From contig NZ_LNDC01000177.1 in assembly GCF_001870905.1 (NCBI RefSeq), positions 1 to 64,000 on the forward strand: a DNA stretch of 64,000 nucleotides, read 5' to 3'. Under the pieces are notes generated by a model that made no database searches, was not told the DNA's origin, and worked only from the letters and a program-made list of their open reading frames with translations. The stretch comes from Geitlerinema sp. PCC 9228 (lineage in GTDB: Bacteria > Cyanobacteriota > Cyanobacteriia > Cyanobacteriales > PCC-9228). Below are positions 1-7,149 of the stretch, piece by piece; the first letter of the stretch is position 1; every line of letters starts with the position of its first letter. Both the position numbers and the translations under genes were made by a program.

Positions 1-109
1 ATGGGGCTAAAGCCCCACGAGGCGCTTTTCCTCCCCGCGCTAAAGCGACGGGGATTCCAAGCTACCGAAAGTTTTACTTGAAAAGTCCGTTTTTTCCGGG
101 GTTGTGGTT

Positions 110-290
110 GGATGGGGCGGCGCTGTTGGCTGGTGACAGGCAACGGGTGCTGTCTGTGGTAAACTCACAGATACAGTCGGCGGAGCATGAAAGATTTGTA
201 CGGCAATTGTCAGACCAACGTTAAATCGCTCGTTTCCTAGATCTGGATCGGCTACATATAGCGAATTAAGGCCAGCATACAAAATCATGA
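110..290 (+). repeat. Left copy of a ~180-bp degenerate direct repeat (gene-tail remnant)
   Basis: Together with 940-1107 this forms a direct repeat flanking the Uma2 gene. Shared blocks include GGCGGCGCT..TTGGCTGGTGACAGGC, GGGTGCTGTCTGTGGTAA, ATCGCTCGTTTCCTA and TTAAGGCC.GCAT. In one + frame it reads as a protein tail (ALLAGDRQRVLSVV...HERFVRQL) ending at the TAA near 232, so it looks like the 3' end of a lost gene. The first 100 bases of the window hold two small GC hairpins (GGGGC-TAAA-GCCCC and a CCCCG..CGGGG stem) and no gene. The identity of the parent gene is unknown. Confidence 0.5.
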
Positions 291-300
291 GAATGTGCCT

Positions 301-876
301 ATGGGGACGCAAACCGCACAAAAACAGCTTTATTCGGTCGAAGAATACCTCGATCTGGAAAATAGTACCAACGAACGCCACGAATATATTCATGGATCGG
401 TTATTCCCATGGCTGGGGGTTCCCCAAGACACAACAAAATCAAAGTCAATTTCATCATTGCCCTTGGGGTTGCCCTCAAAGATACGTCTTATCAAGTTTT
501 TGATAGCGACCAGCGGCTATGGATTCCAGCAAATCGTACCTTTACCTATCCAGATGTGGTTGTCGTTCGAGAACCGATTCTGACGGCTGACAACGACGCC
601 ACTGCCATTACCAACCCAACACTCATTATCGAAGTTCTTTTCGAGGCGACTCGCAATTACGATCGCAGCCAGAAATTTGTTACCTACCGGGGAATTCCCA
701 GCTTTCAAGAATATCTCCTCGTCGAACAAAATAGCGTTCAAATCGAACAATACGCGAAACAAGACGATCGCCACTGGCTGCTAGCGATTCACGACGATCT
801 CAATGCTACACTTCCTTTGGCTTCTATTCCGGTTGAAATCGCGATCGCCGATTTGTATCATCGAGTTCGGTTTTGA
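301..876 (+). CDS. Uma2 family endonuclease-like protein (DUF820)
   Basis: This 191-residue protein has the usual length and motif order of the Uma2 (DUF820) family, which has a PD-(D/E)XK nuclease fold and is greatly expanded in cyanobacteria. Visible features, counted from the GTG at 295, are YIHG near residues 31-34, a YPDVVV strand with the presumed metal-binding Asp at 87, LIIEVL with Glu 113, and a RSQKFVTYR helix with Lys 127. The usual IEVLSPST is here IEVLFEATR, a substitution just after the catalytic strand. ATG 301 is preferred over GTG 295 because a GAGA lies at suitable distance. The gene sits alone between two direct repeats. The biological role of Uma2 proteins is unsettled; many are thought to be transposon- or defence-associated. 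Confidence 0.85.
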   Translation: MGTQTAQKQLYSVEEYLDLENSTNERHEYIHGSVIPMAGGSPRHNKIKVNFIIALGVALKDTSYQVFDSDQRLWIPANRTFTYPDVVVVREPILTADNDATAITNPTLIIEVLFEATRNYDRSQKFVTYRGIPSFQEYLLVEQNSVQIEQYAKQDDRHWLLAIHDDLNATLPLASIPVEIAIADLYHRVRF

Positions 877-939
877 TTTTTCTCTGGGTTCGCGGTCAAA
901 AGGTGGAACAATTGACGATTTAGCGCTTGGATGGGAGTT

Positions 940-1107
940 GTGGTGGGATAGGGCGGCGCTTTTGGCTGGTGACAGGCGACGGGTGCTGTCTGTGGTAAGA
1001 TCGGGGATGCGTTCGGAGGGATAAAGAATTGGAAGAAGCGATCGCTCGTTTCCTAAGTTTGGGTATGCTGGAAATAGGGAGTTAAGGCCGGCATTGGGGT
1101 CATTTTA
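940..1107 (+). repeat. Right copy of the degenerate direct repeat flanking Uma2
   Basis: This copy matches 110-290 in the same order: GGCGGCGCTTTTGGCTGGTG, then GGGTGCTGTCTGTGGTAA, then GATCGCTCGTTTCCTAA, then GTTAAGGCCGGCAT. The protein-like frame (ALLAGDRRRVLSVVRS) stops early at 1022, so this copy is more eroded in that part. Each copy ends immediately before the start codon of a different gene (Uma2 at 301, the TPR gene at 1107). Confidence 0.5.
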
Positions 1108-1514
1108 TGGCTAAGTTACATCCAGAGGAACAGAAAAAGGTTAACCGACAAAAGCGACTGCAAAAGCTTAGGATGGTGGTTATGGCCTTTGCTTTTACCT
1201 TTACCTTTGGCAGTCCTTTTGTGAGAATGTTTTGGCAGTCTTTTGAAGAACCCACACAAGCCGAAGTTGCCCAACAAGAAGCAAAGGAAAAACAGCAAGA
1301 CATTCAGGAAAAAATCAAAGGATATCAACTTGTTTTGGAAAGAGAGCCAGAAAACCGCAACGCTTTGGAAGGCTTGGCAGAAGCCTATATAAAAATGGGA
1401 AAATTTGAAGCTGCAGTGAAACCTTTGCAAAAACTCGTGGAACTTTATCCACAACAAGAAAAATACCAGCAAAAGCTCTCTCTTGTTAAAGGTAAGGAAA
1501 AACAAGCTCAGTAG
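1107..1514 (+). CDS. Small membrane-anchored TPR protein
   Basis: The 135-residue product begins with a basic segment (KKVNRQKRLQKL), followed by one hydrophobic helix at about residues 22-45 that would anchor it in a membrane. Then come a charged coiled-coil-like stretch and roughly two tetratricopeptide repeats (LEREPENRNALEGLAEAYIKMGKFEAAVKPL, residues ~75-110). TPR units mediate protein contacts; no catalytic motif is visible. Similar short TPR proteins are common in cyanobacteria and are usually unassigned. The ATG at 1107 directly follows the right-hand direct repeat. The start is preceded by no strong Shine-Dalgarno, only GGGGTC about ten bases upstream. Confidence 0.75.
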   Translation: MAKLHPEEQKKVNRQKRLQKLRMVVMAFAFTFTFGSPFVRMFWQSFEEPTQAEVAQQEAKEKQQDIQEKIKGYQLVLEREPENRNALEGLAEAYIKMGKFEAAVKPLQKLVELYPQQEKYQQKLSLVKGKEKQAQ

Positions 1515-1581
1515 AGATGGATTATATCAAACTCTTCGACTACAATTTATCTACCACCGTAGTTAGCTAGGGAAAAAGCCA

Positions 1582-4395
1582 ATGTTTACAACTCAATTAT
1601 TATTCAGAAATTTAGAAACTGTTCTAGATAGTGATATTTTTCTCGCATCATATCCTCGTTCTGGTAATACCTGGTTCAGGCGGCTACTAGCCGATGTCAT
1701 TCTACAGGTTAATGGCTTTCATACTGAAACGGATTTACCCATTCCGTTTCAGCGAATTATTCCTGATATATACGAAGATGATATCAATCAAATAGACAAT
1801 CGTATAGATATTCCTTTTCGGATAATAAAAACTCATGAGTTCTACAGCAGAATATATAAAAAAATAATATATCTATTTCGCGATCCTCTAGATACTTTGT
1901 ACTCGTACTATCGCTTTCATTTAAGGTACCCTTCTATCAGGGAAAAAGTACCAGAAAATCCAGATATTTTTTGCACAAAAAAAATTGATGAATGGTGCAA
2001 ACATCTTGAAAGCTATATCCAAGCAAAATCGGAACTTACAGATTCTGTTTTGTTTGTAACTTATGAAGATATGCACCAAAAACCTATTAAAACTTTAAAC
2101 AAGATTTTTTCTTTTTTAGAAATTGATGTCCCTTCTGATATGCTCGAAAAAGCCGCTCAAAATCAAGCTTTTATTCAGGTCCGTTCTAAAGAAGAACTTG
2201 GCAATTATTCTGAATATCTATGTCGTAAAGGTGAAATTGGTGATTCTAAAAAGAATCTTTCTATTGACACGATTGAGTTTTTAGAAAAAAGAACAAACTC
2301 CATATATAGTAGAGCATTACTGGCTAATGAGGAAAATAGCACAGAATGTTCAAAAAAAATCCAAGAAGAAATCGAGCAATATCTTAATCAAAAAAGAAGT
2401 CACAAACCAAAAATATCTATCATATTGACCCCAAAAATTTCTACAAAAATAATAGAAAACTGTGCCAAAAATACTAACGTAGAACCATATATTGTTACAT
2501 ATAACGGTAGTCAAGAAAGATTTCAAAAACATATTGATTCTATGCCTCGATTAAATTATATAAAATTTAACGAAATTGCAAAAGAAAATACTAAATATAC
2601 TTGGGATGTTTTAATTACAACTAGGAAGGACGCTTATGAAGTTGGACTCGATAGACTGCGACATATCTTATGCTATAAATCTGTGATTTTCGCTGACTCT
2701 ATTAGCTATACCCAACAAAAAATCATCCAAAAACAACTTTATTTGTGGGGATTTGAGAAGGAATCCGAAAAACCACTTGCTTACCATTTAAAAACTAAAA
2801 CAATTCTAGTCATAAATAATTTATATCCGCCTCAAGAACTTGGGGGATACGGTCGTTATATTTGCGATTTCGCAAATATTTTACGTAACCGTGGTCATAT
2901 AGTTAAGGTTTTAACTTCTGATGCTCCTTATTTAGGAGATATTTCTACTACCGAACCGCATGTCGATCGCAGTTTACTTTTATTTGGTAATTATGAAAAA
3001 ATGCCCCCGAAAGCGGTTCAAAGTCAAGAAGAAAAAAATGATATTATAAAAAATAATGAAAAAATTATAAAACAATATATAAAAACTTATAATCCTGATG
3101 TTTGTTTAGTAGGGAATATAGACTTTCTCAGTGAGGCTATTTTTCAACCTTTTCTTGAAAACCAAATTCCTACTATTCATCATGTTGCCTTTAATCAAAC
3201 CGGTTATTCTTTAGAAAAAACTCCCCAAAATGATTTTTACCATCTATCAGCTTGTAGCGAGTTTACCAAGAATAAAATTTTAGAGCTAGGATATCTTCTA
3301 GACGATATCAGTGTGATTTATCCAGGTGCTTTTGTTAATAAATTTAGGCTACCCGTTTCTCAAAATCTTGATAAACTTCGAGTGGTCTTTGCAGGTCTAG
3401 TTCTGCCCTATAAAGGGCCTCAAGTATTAATTAAAGCTTTAAAGATTTTACATGATGCTGGTATAGATTTTCACTGTTCAATTGCAGGAGCCACACCAGA
3501 AGAAAGCGTTCTGCAAGAATTACTCAATTTTACTCAAGCTGCAGGTATGTCCCAAAAAGTAGATTTTTTAGGTTACTTATCACGTAATGAGTTAATAAGC
3601 CTATACGCTACACATAATGTATTTGTTTTTCCTTCAGTTTGGGAAGAACCTTTTGGAATTTCACAAGTAGAAGGGATGGCGGCTGGATTATTATTAATTA
3701 ATAGTGGAACTGGAGGTGCTAGTGAAGTTATTGAACATGGAGTTAGTGGTATAAAATTTCCTGCAGGAAATGCTCAAGCTCTCGCAAATGCCTTAATAAG
3801 CTTGTTAAACGATCGAGATAAATGGAAGCATTTAATGATTAACGGTCAGGAACGAGCTATGAAATTATTGAATATAGAAAACTCTATAGATTTATTAGAG
3901 GAAAAGTTTGAAGAAAAATTTCAAGAACTTGTAGTGCAAGAAAATTATAAAGAAACATCTTTATTCAAAAGAAGACAGATTAGTTTGCAAGAAAATTTAA
4001 AATTACAATCTTTTAACCTAATTATTTTTCCAGATTGGTTCCAAAATGATGAGGAAAAAATTGGAGTTGAAATACAAACAATTATAAGCTCTATAGTGAA
4101 TTCCCGTAAAAAAGACCATTCAACGCTTTTAATCGATTCAACTGGAATCCGAGAAGAAAACGCAAATTTAATTATAGCAGGAATTACGATGAATTTGCTA
4201 ATGGAAGAAGACTTAAATGTTGAAAACGGACCAGAAATTTCTCTTATAGGAAAATTAAATAGAATGCAATGGGAAGCATTAATCCCTCTATTAACGGCAA
4301 GAGTAGTTATAGAGAATGAAAATCAAGAAGCTGTTAGAGAAACTTCAGCTGATTTACTTCCTGTATATTCGATAGATTCTTTAAATAAATATTAA
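1582..4395 (+). CDS. Sulfotransferase-GT4 glycosyltransferase fusion protein
   Basis: This 937-residue protein joins two enzymes. Residues ~18-235 form a PAPS-dependent sulfotransferase: the 5'-phosphosulfate loop YPRSGNTW lies at 24-31 and the 3'-phosphate motif RDPLDTLYSYY at 100-110. After a linker of ~170 residues, residues ~405-790 form a GT-B family 4 glycosyltransferase: NNLYPPQELGGYGRY at the N-terminal acceptor side, FAGLVLPYKGPQVLIKAL, and the donor-binding EX7E region WEEPFGISQVEGMAAG near 688-697. The last ~150 residues are unassigned. It probably builds and sulfates a surface glycan, since it lies next to other glycosyltransferases and a methyltransferase-like gene. The gene is AT-rich and nearly free of HIP1 sites, which suggests transfer. 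The domain calls are firm; the substrate is unknown. Confidence 0.85.
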   Translation: MFTTQLLFRNLETVLDSDIFLASYPRSGNTWFRRLLADVILQVNGFHTETDLPIPFQRIIPDIYEDDINQIDNRIDIPFRIIKTHEFYSRIYKKIIYLFRDPLDTLYSYYRFHLRYPSIREKVPENPDIFCTKKIDEWCKHLESYIQAKSELTDSVLFVTYEDMHQKPIKTLNKIFSFLEIDVPSDMLEKAAQNQAFIQVRSKEELGNYSEYLCRKGEIGDSKKNLSIDTIEFLEKRTNSIYSRALLANEENSTECSKKIQEEIEQYLNQKRSHKPKISIILTPKISTKIIENCAKNTNVEPYIVTYNGSQERFQKHIDSMPRLNYIKFNEIAKENTKYTWDVLITTRKDAYEVGLDRLRHILCYKSVIFADSISYTQQKIIQKQLYLWGFEKESEKPLAYHLKTKTILVINNLYPPQELGGYGRYICDFANILRNRGHIVKVLTSDAPYLGDISTTEPHVDRSLLLFGNYEKMPPKAVQSQEEKNDIIKNNEKIIKQYIKTYNPDVCLVGNIDFLSEAIFQPFLENQIPTIHHVAFNQTGYSLEKTPQNDFYHLSACSEFTKNKILELGYLLDDISVIYPGAFVNKFRLPVSQNLDKLRVVFAGLVLPYKGPQVLIKALKILHDAGIDFHCSIAGATPEESVLQELLNFTQAAGMSQKVDFLGYLSRNELISLYATHNVFVFPSVWEEPFGISQVEGMAAGLLLINSGTGGASEVIEHGVSGIKFPAGNAQALANALISLLNDRDKWKHLMINGQERAMKLLNIENSIDLLEEKFEEKFQELVVQENYKETSLFKRRQISLQENLKLQSFNLIIFPDWFQNDEEKIGVEIQTIISSIVNSRKKDHSTLLIDSTGIREENANLIIAGITMNLLMEEDLNVENGPEISLIGKLNRMQWEALIPLLTARVVIENENQEAVRETSADLLPVYSIDSLNKY

Positions 4396-4546
4396 TGCCA
4401 TTTTTATGGATCTCTTGAAGAATATAGAGGTTTCCCCTTCTTTTTAAGCGATTTTGGAGAATTAAAGACTATTACTATTTATAGAAATTTATAGAAATTT
4501 TATAAGCTCTTTGATTATCTATAAATATACTTGCAATTACAATCAA

Positions 4547-5461
4547 CTAGGAAGAAGATTGCTTCAATTCAATCAAATATTTGCTTGAATTGACTGTTTT
4601 TCCTGGATAAGGTTGCGGTATAAAATCACCTAATTCCGGTATTTTACTACATTTTTTAATTAAACTTTTTGCTTGGTAACATTTATCAATAAGTTCTTGA
4701 TTTATAGTTAGAGATATACGTACCCCCGTATCAGAATTCTTTTTGAGAGTCCAGCACAATTCTTCCCCTGGACTTAGTAAATGACAATTTATTATCATAG
4801 GAACTGTGGGAATTGCAGGATAGAATCTTTGACAAATTCCTTCTAAACCAGTTGAATCATCAAATAACAAATATGCTAAACCTTTTTCATACGCTTGCAA
4901 AATACGTTCTGCACTATTGATATGATCGTCGAAAAACACTAAAGTTTTATAAAAAGAAGTAGTATCAATATCAATTTGATAAAAATCTTTATCATCAACT
5001 AAAAGCATATCTAAACTGTTTTTAGTTGAAACTTTTAAATTGCTTAAGTTAGGATCGATTGCAATTATTTTCTTTAAATCTGGGTTTAGGGAGTTGATAA
5101 AGGCATGTAGAGAACTACCTATAAACACACCAGATTCAATATACATTTCAGGAGAAAATATATTTGCAAGACACCAAAAATTCAAGTGGTCTTTTTCGCT
5201 AATACCACCAGGCTGAAATAAACCTAATGATAAAGCATGGGAATAAATTTTATTATACTCTATATAAAGTTTTTCATTATCTAAATCCTGTCCAATATTT
5301 ACCCCTTCCCCAAAAAAATCTGAGTAAAAATCACAAGCATATCTTATAGCAGCTTGAATGAATTTCGATCGTAATTTGGGACTCATGAAAGTTGGTTCAT
5401 TTTTCTCCACACTAGAGTAAGTTAGTACACTATTTATATGCATTAAGTATTGTTTTTCCAT
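4547..5461 (-). CDS. Putative class I SAM-dependent methyltransferase-like protein
   Basis: This 304-residue protein has a Rossmann-like core. YIESGVFIGSSLHAF (residues 107-121) resembles SAM motif I of the Methyltransf_24-type families, followed by KKIIAIDPN (130-138), where Asp 136 would contact the ribose, and LVFFDDH (174-180). It lies convergent with the sulfotransferase-glycosyltransferase fusion and shares its AT-rich composition, so it may belong to the same acquired glycan cluster. Small-molecule or sugar methylation is inferred from the fold only. The start at 5461 was chosen because the hydrophilic N-terminus continues without a better internal start; it is not certain. An alternative is a non-catalytic Rossmann protein. 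Confidence 0.55.
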   Translation of the reverse strand: MEKQYLMHINSVLTYSSVEKNEPTFMSPKLRSKFIQAAIRYACDFYSDFFGEGVNIGQDLDNEKLYIEYNKIYSHALSLGLFQPGGISEKDHLNFWCLANIFSPEMYIESGVFIGSSLHAFINSLNPDLKKIIAIDPNLSNLKVSTKNSLDMLLVDDKDFYQIDIDTTSFYKTLVFFDDHINSAERILQAYEKGLAYLLFDDSTGLEGICQRFYPAIPTVPMIINCHLLSPGEELCWTLKKNSDTGVRISLTINQELIDKCYQAKSLIKKCSKIPELGDFIPQPYPGKTVNSSKYLIELKQSSS

Positions 5462-5783
5462 ATTGCAAACAAACGAAATTATCTATTCGATGAACTATAG
5501 CATTAATTTCTTCTCTTGTCAAGGAATAGCTTTCAAATCAAAAAGGATAAGGATCAAGTATAGAGCTTATACTTGGGCAAAAAATTGAATCTCATCTTTT
5601 CCTGTTTTGAAGCATTTTGACAGATTTAGAATTTTTAATGTTGAGAATTTTCGCCATGGTCAACTCCCTTCCCGAGACTCCTCTAATAGCTTAATAAACG
5701 ATAGTCCATTAAATTTTGTAGTTAAAATAACTAGCAGAAACCAAATGAATAGCCAAAAATTGATTTGATTTTTAATGGGGGTT
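5462..5783. other. AT-rich intergenic stretch, no gene seen
   Basis: About 320 bases between the methyltransferase-like gene start and the glycosyltransferase pseudogene. I see no convincing reading frame, RNA gene or terminator. It probably contains the promoter of the minus-strand gene at 4547-5461. Confidence 0.4.
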
Positions 5784-6254
5784 GCTATTCACTCAATCCA
5801 CCGATATACTTCTGCCACATTTGCTGGTAATACTATTTCTGAAAAACAACGATTGTATGGAATTTGCAAATTGCCCTGGTAGGGGCGCTTCGCGAAGCGC
5901 CCCTACAAAAATGCCTCTATTATCTCTTGCAAATTATTAAGGAAATGTATAAGCTACTTCCATATCGCGGGTAAATTGCTTAGCATTCCACAAAGTGCCG
6001 ATTTTTTCGACTGTTTGAGCTTCCAAGAATTTTCCTTGCGCAACTGCGGTTCTTTACCCCAGACGAACTCCCCATTTCACATATTCTTCATCCGTCCAAG
6101 CAATACCTTCTTCAATGCCCGCATTCACCATCATGGCATAGTTATTGCGAGCGGCAAATTGTTCTCCCACTCTGGTGACCATGGGAACTTCCATCCAAAG
6201 CATCTCCATTGTAGTTGTAGCGCCATTGTAGGGATAGGTATCCAAAACTATATC
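5784..6254 (-). pseudogene. Decayed 3' fragment of a SPINDLY/OGT-like glycosyltransferase
   Basis: This stretch is a partial copy of the last ~115 codons of the intact gene at 7150-9933, in the same orientation. Identical blocks encode YPYNGATTTME.LWMEVPMVTR and the C-terminal IDESSE region. Compared with the intact gene it has lost a G near 5994 (AAAGTGCC for AAAGGTGCC) and gained an A near 6056 (TTTACCCC for TTTCCCC), both frameshifting, and it is split by a 119-bp insertion at 5831-5949. Homology stops at ~6254, so the 5' part of the gene is missing. It is the remnant of a third member of the local glycosyltransferase family. Confidence 0.85.
5831..5949. mobile_element. MITE-like insertion with TAA target duplication
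   Basis: Comparison with the uninterrupted paralogue (GCTGGTAAGCTGC near 7190) defines the insert: GCTGGTAA, then 119 bases, then TAAGCTAC. A TAA is present on both sides (5828-5830 and 5950-5952). The ends are imperfect inverted repeats (TACTATTTC against TACATTTCC). The middle carries a perfect 28-bp palindrome at 5879-5906 (halves GTAGGGGCGCTTCG and its complement). No coding capacity, so it would need a transposase elsewhere. Confidence 0.7.
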
Positions 6255-6394
6255 TACTTTTAAAATATGATAAGATATTACACATAGACAGGTTTTATCA
6301 TTGCTATTTATTTAGGGAAACGGTAGCTAGGGAATAATCTCATTTTACCTGCTAGACTCCTGAAATAGAAAATGTTATGAACTGAAATAGATAA

Positions 6395-6793
6395 ATGCCC
6401 AACCGCTCGCTAGATTGGCTTCGACAAGCAAACCGCGATCTTGAGCAAGCTCGCTCCTCTGGCTCGGAGGGAAGACATGAATGGGCTTGTTTTGCAGCAC
6501 ATCAAGCCGCCGAAAAAGCAGTTCAGGCACTACATTTACATTATCTTCAAGAGGCTTGGGGACATTTGGTAGCACGTTTGCTAAACGAGTTACCTCAAAC
6601 CGTAGAAATTCCTAAGATTCTGGTCGAACAGGCTAAAGTACTCGATAATTTTTATATTCCCACGCGGTACCCTGATAGCCATCCAGAAGGTTCTCCATTT
6701 GACCACTATGGCTCTTTGCAAAGTGAGGAGGCAATTCATTATGCCAGTGCGATTATTGAATTCGTCAGTCGCGCGATGGCCCAGTCGGAATGA
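6395..6793 (+). CDS. HEPN domain protein (HEPN/MNT toxin-antitoxin partner)
   Basis: This 132-residue all-helical protein matches the HEPN family (PF05168 type): W..QA..DL..A at the N-terminus, then the conserved core CFAAHQAAEKAVQALHLHYL (residues ~34-53) and the closing helix AIHYASAIIEFV. HEPN proteins paired with MNT nucleotidyltransferases form toxin-antitoxin modules in which HEPN is the toxin, usually an RNase, and MNT neutralises it by adding AMP. Here the MNT gene starts inside the 3' end of this gene (53-bp overlap), so the two are translated together. The pair lies between a decayed and an intact glycosyltransferase copy, which suggests insertion into or near a duplicated gene. The HEPN catalytic RX4-6H motif is not obvious, so RNase activity is not assured. 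Confidence 0.85.
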   Translation: MPNRSLDWLRQANRDLEQARSSGSEGRHEWACFAAHQAAEKAVQALHLHYLQEAWGHLVARLLNELPQTVEIPKILVEQAKVLDNFYIPTRYPDSHPEGSPFDHYGSLQSEEAIHYASAIIEFVSRAMAQSE

Positions 6794-7118
6794 AGTAGAT
6801 AGGGCTCTTCGTCAGTGGTTATCCAATCTTTCAAATACTGACCAGGATCGTATCTTGGGTATGGGTTATTTTGGCTCTTATGCGCGGGGAGATGCTGGGT
6901 TTGGCAGCGATTTAGATTTAGTTTTTATTGTTACCGAGAGCGATTTGCCATTTGAACGCAGAGCAAGTGTCTGGGATTTTTTCTCGATTCCTGTACCAGT
7001 AGAGGCTAGCGTGTATACTCTTGCCGAGTGGCAGGATTTACTAAAAAAGCAACCTCGCTTTTATCAAACGCTAGTTCGAGAAACTGTGTGGTTAAAAGAG
7101 TTACCGGCAACTATCTGA
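6741..7118 (+). CDS. MNT-type nucleotidyltransferase (antitoxin of HEPN pair)
   Basis: This 125-residue protein contains the minimal nucleotidyltransferase signature GSYARGDAGFGSDLDL at residues 45-60: the GS motif followed by Asp 57 and Asp 59 for metal binding. MNT proteins of this type adenylylate a tyrosine of their HEPN partner. An upstream ATG at 6699 is in frame, but ATG 6741 is chosen because GAGGAGG lies nine bases before it. The start overlaps the HEPN gene by 53 bases. The gene ends 32 bases from the stop codon of the convergent glycosyltransferase gene. Confidence 0.85.
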   Translation: MPVRLLNSSVARWPSRNEVDRALRQWLSNLSNTDQDRILGMGYFGSYARGDAGFGSDLDLVFIVTESDLPFERRASVWDFFSIPVPVEASVYTLAEWQDLLKKQPRFYQTLVRETVWLKELPATI

Positions 7119-7149
7119 ACGATCGCGAATCGATTTTCAGTGTAGTTGG

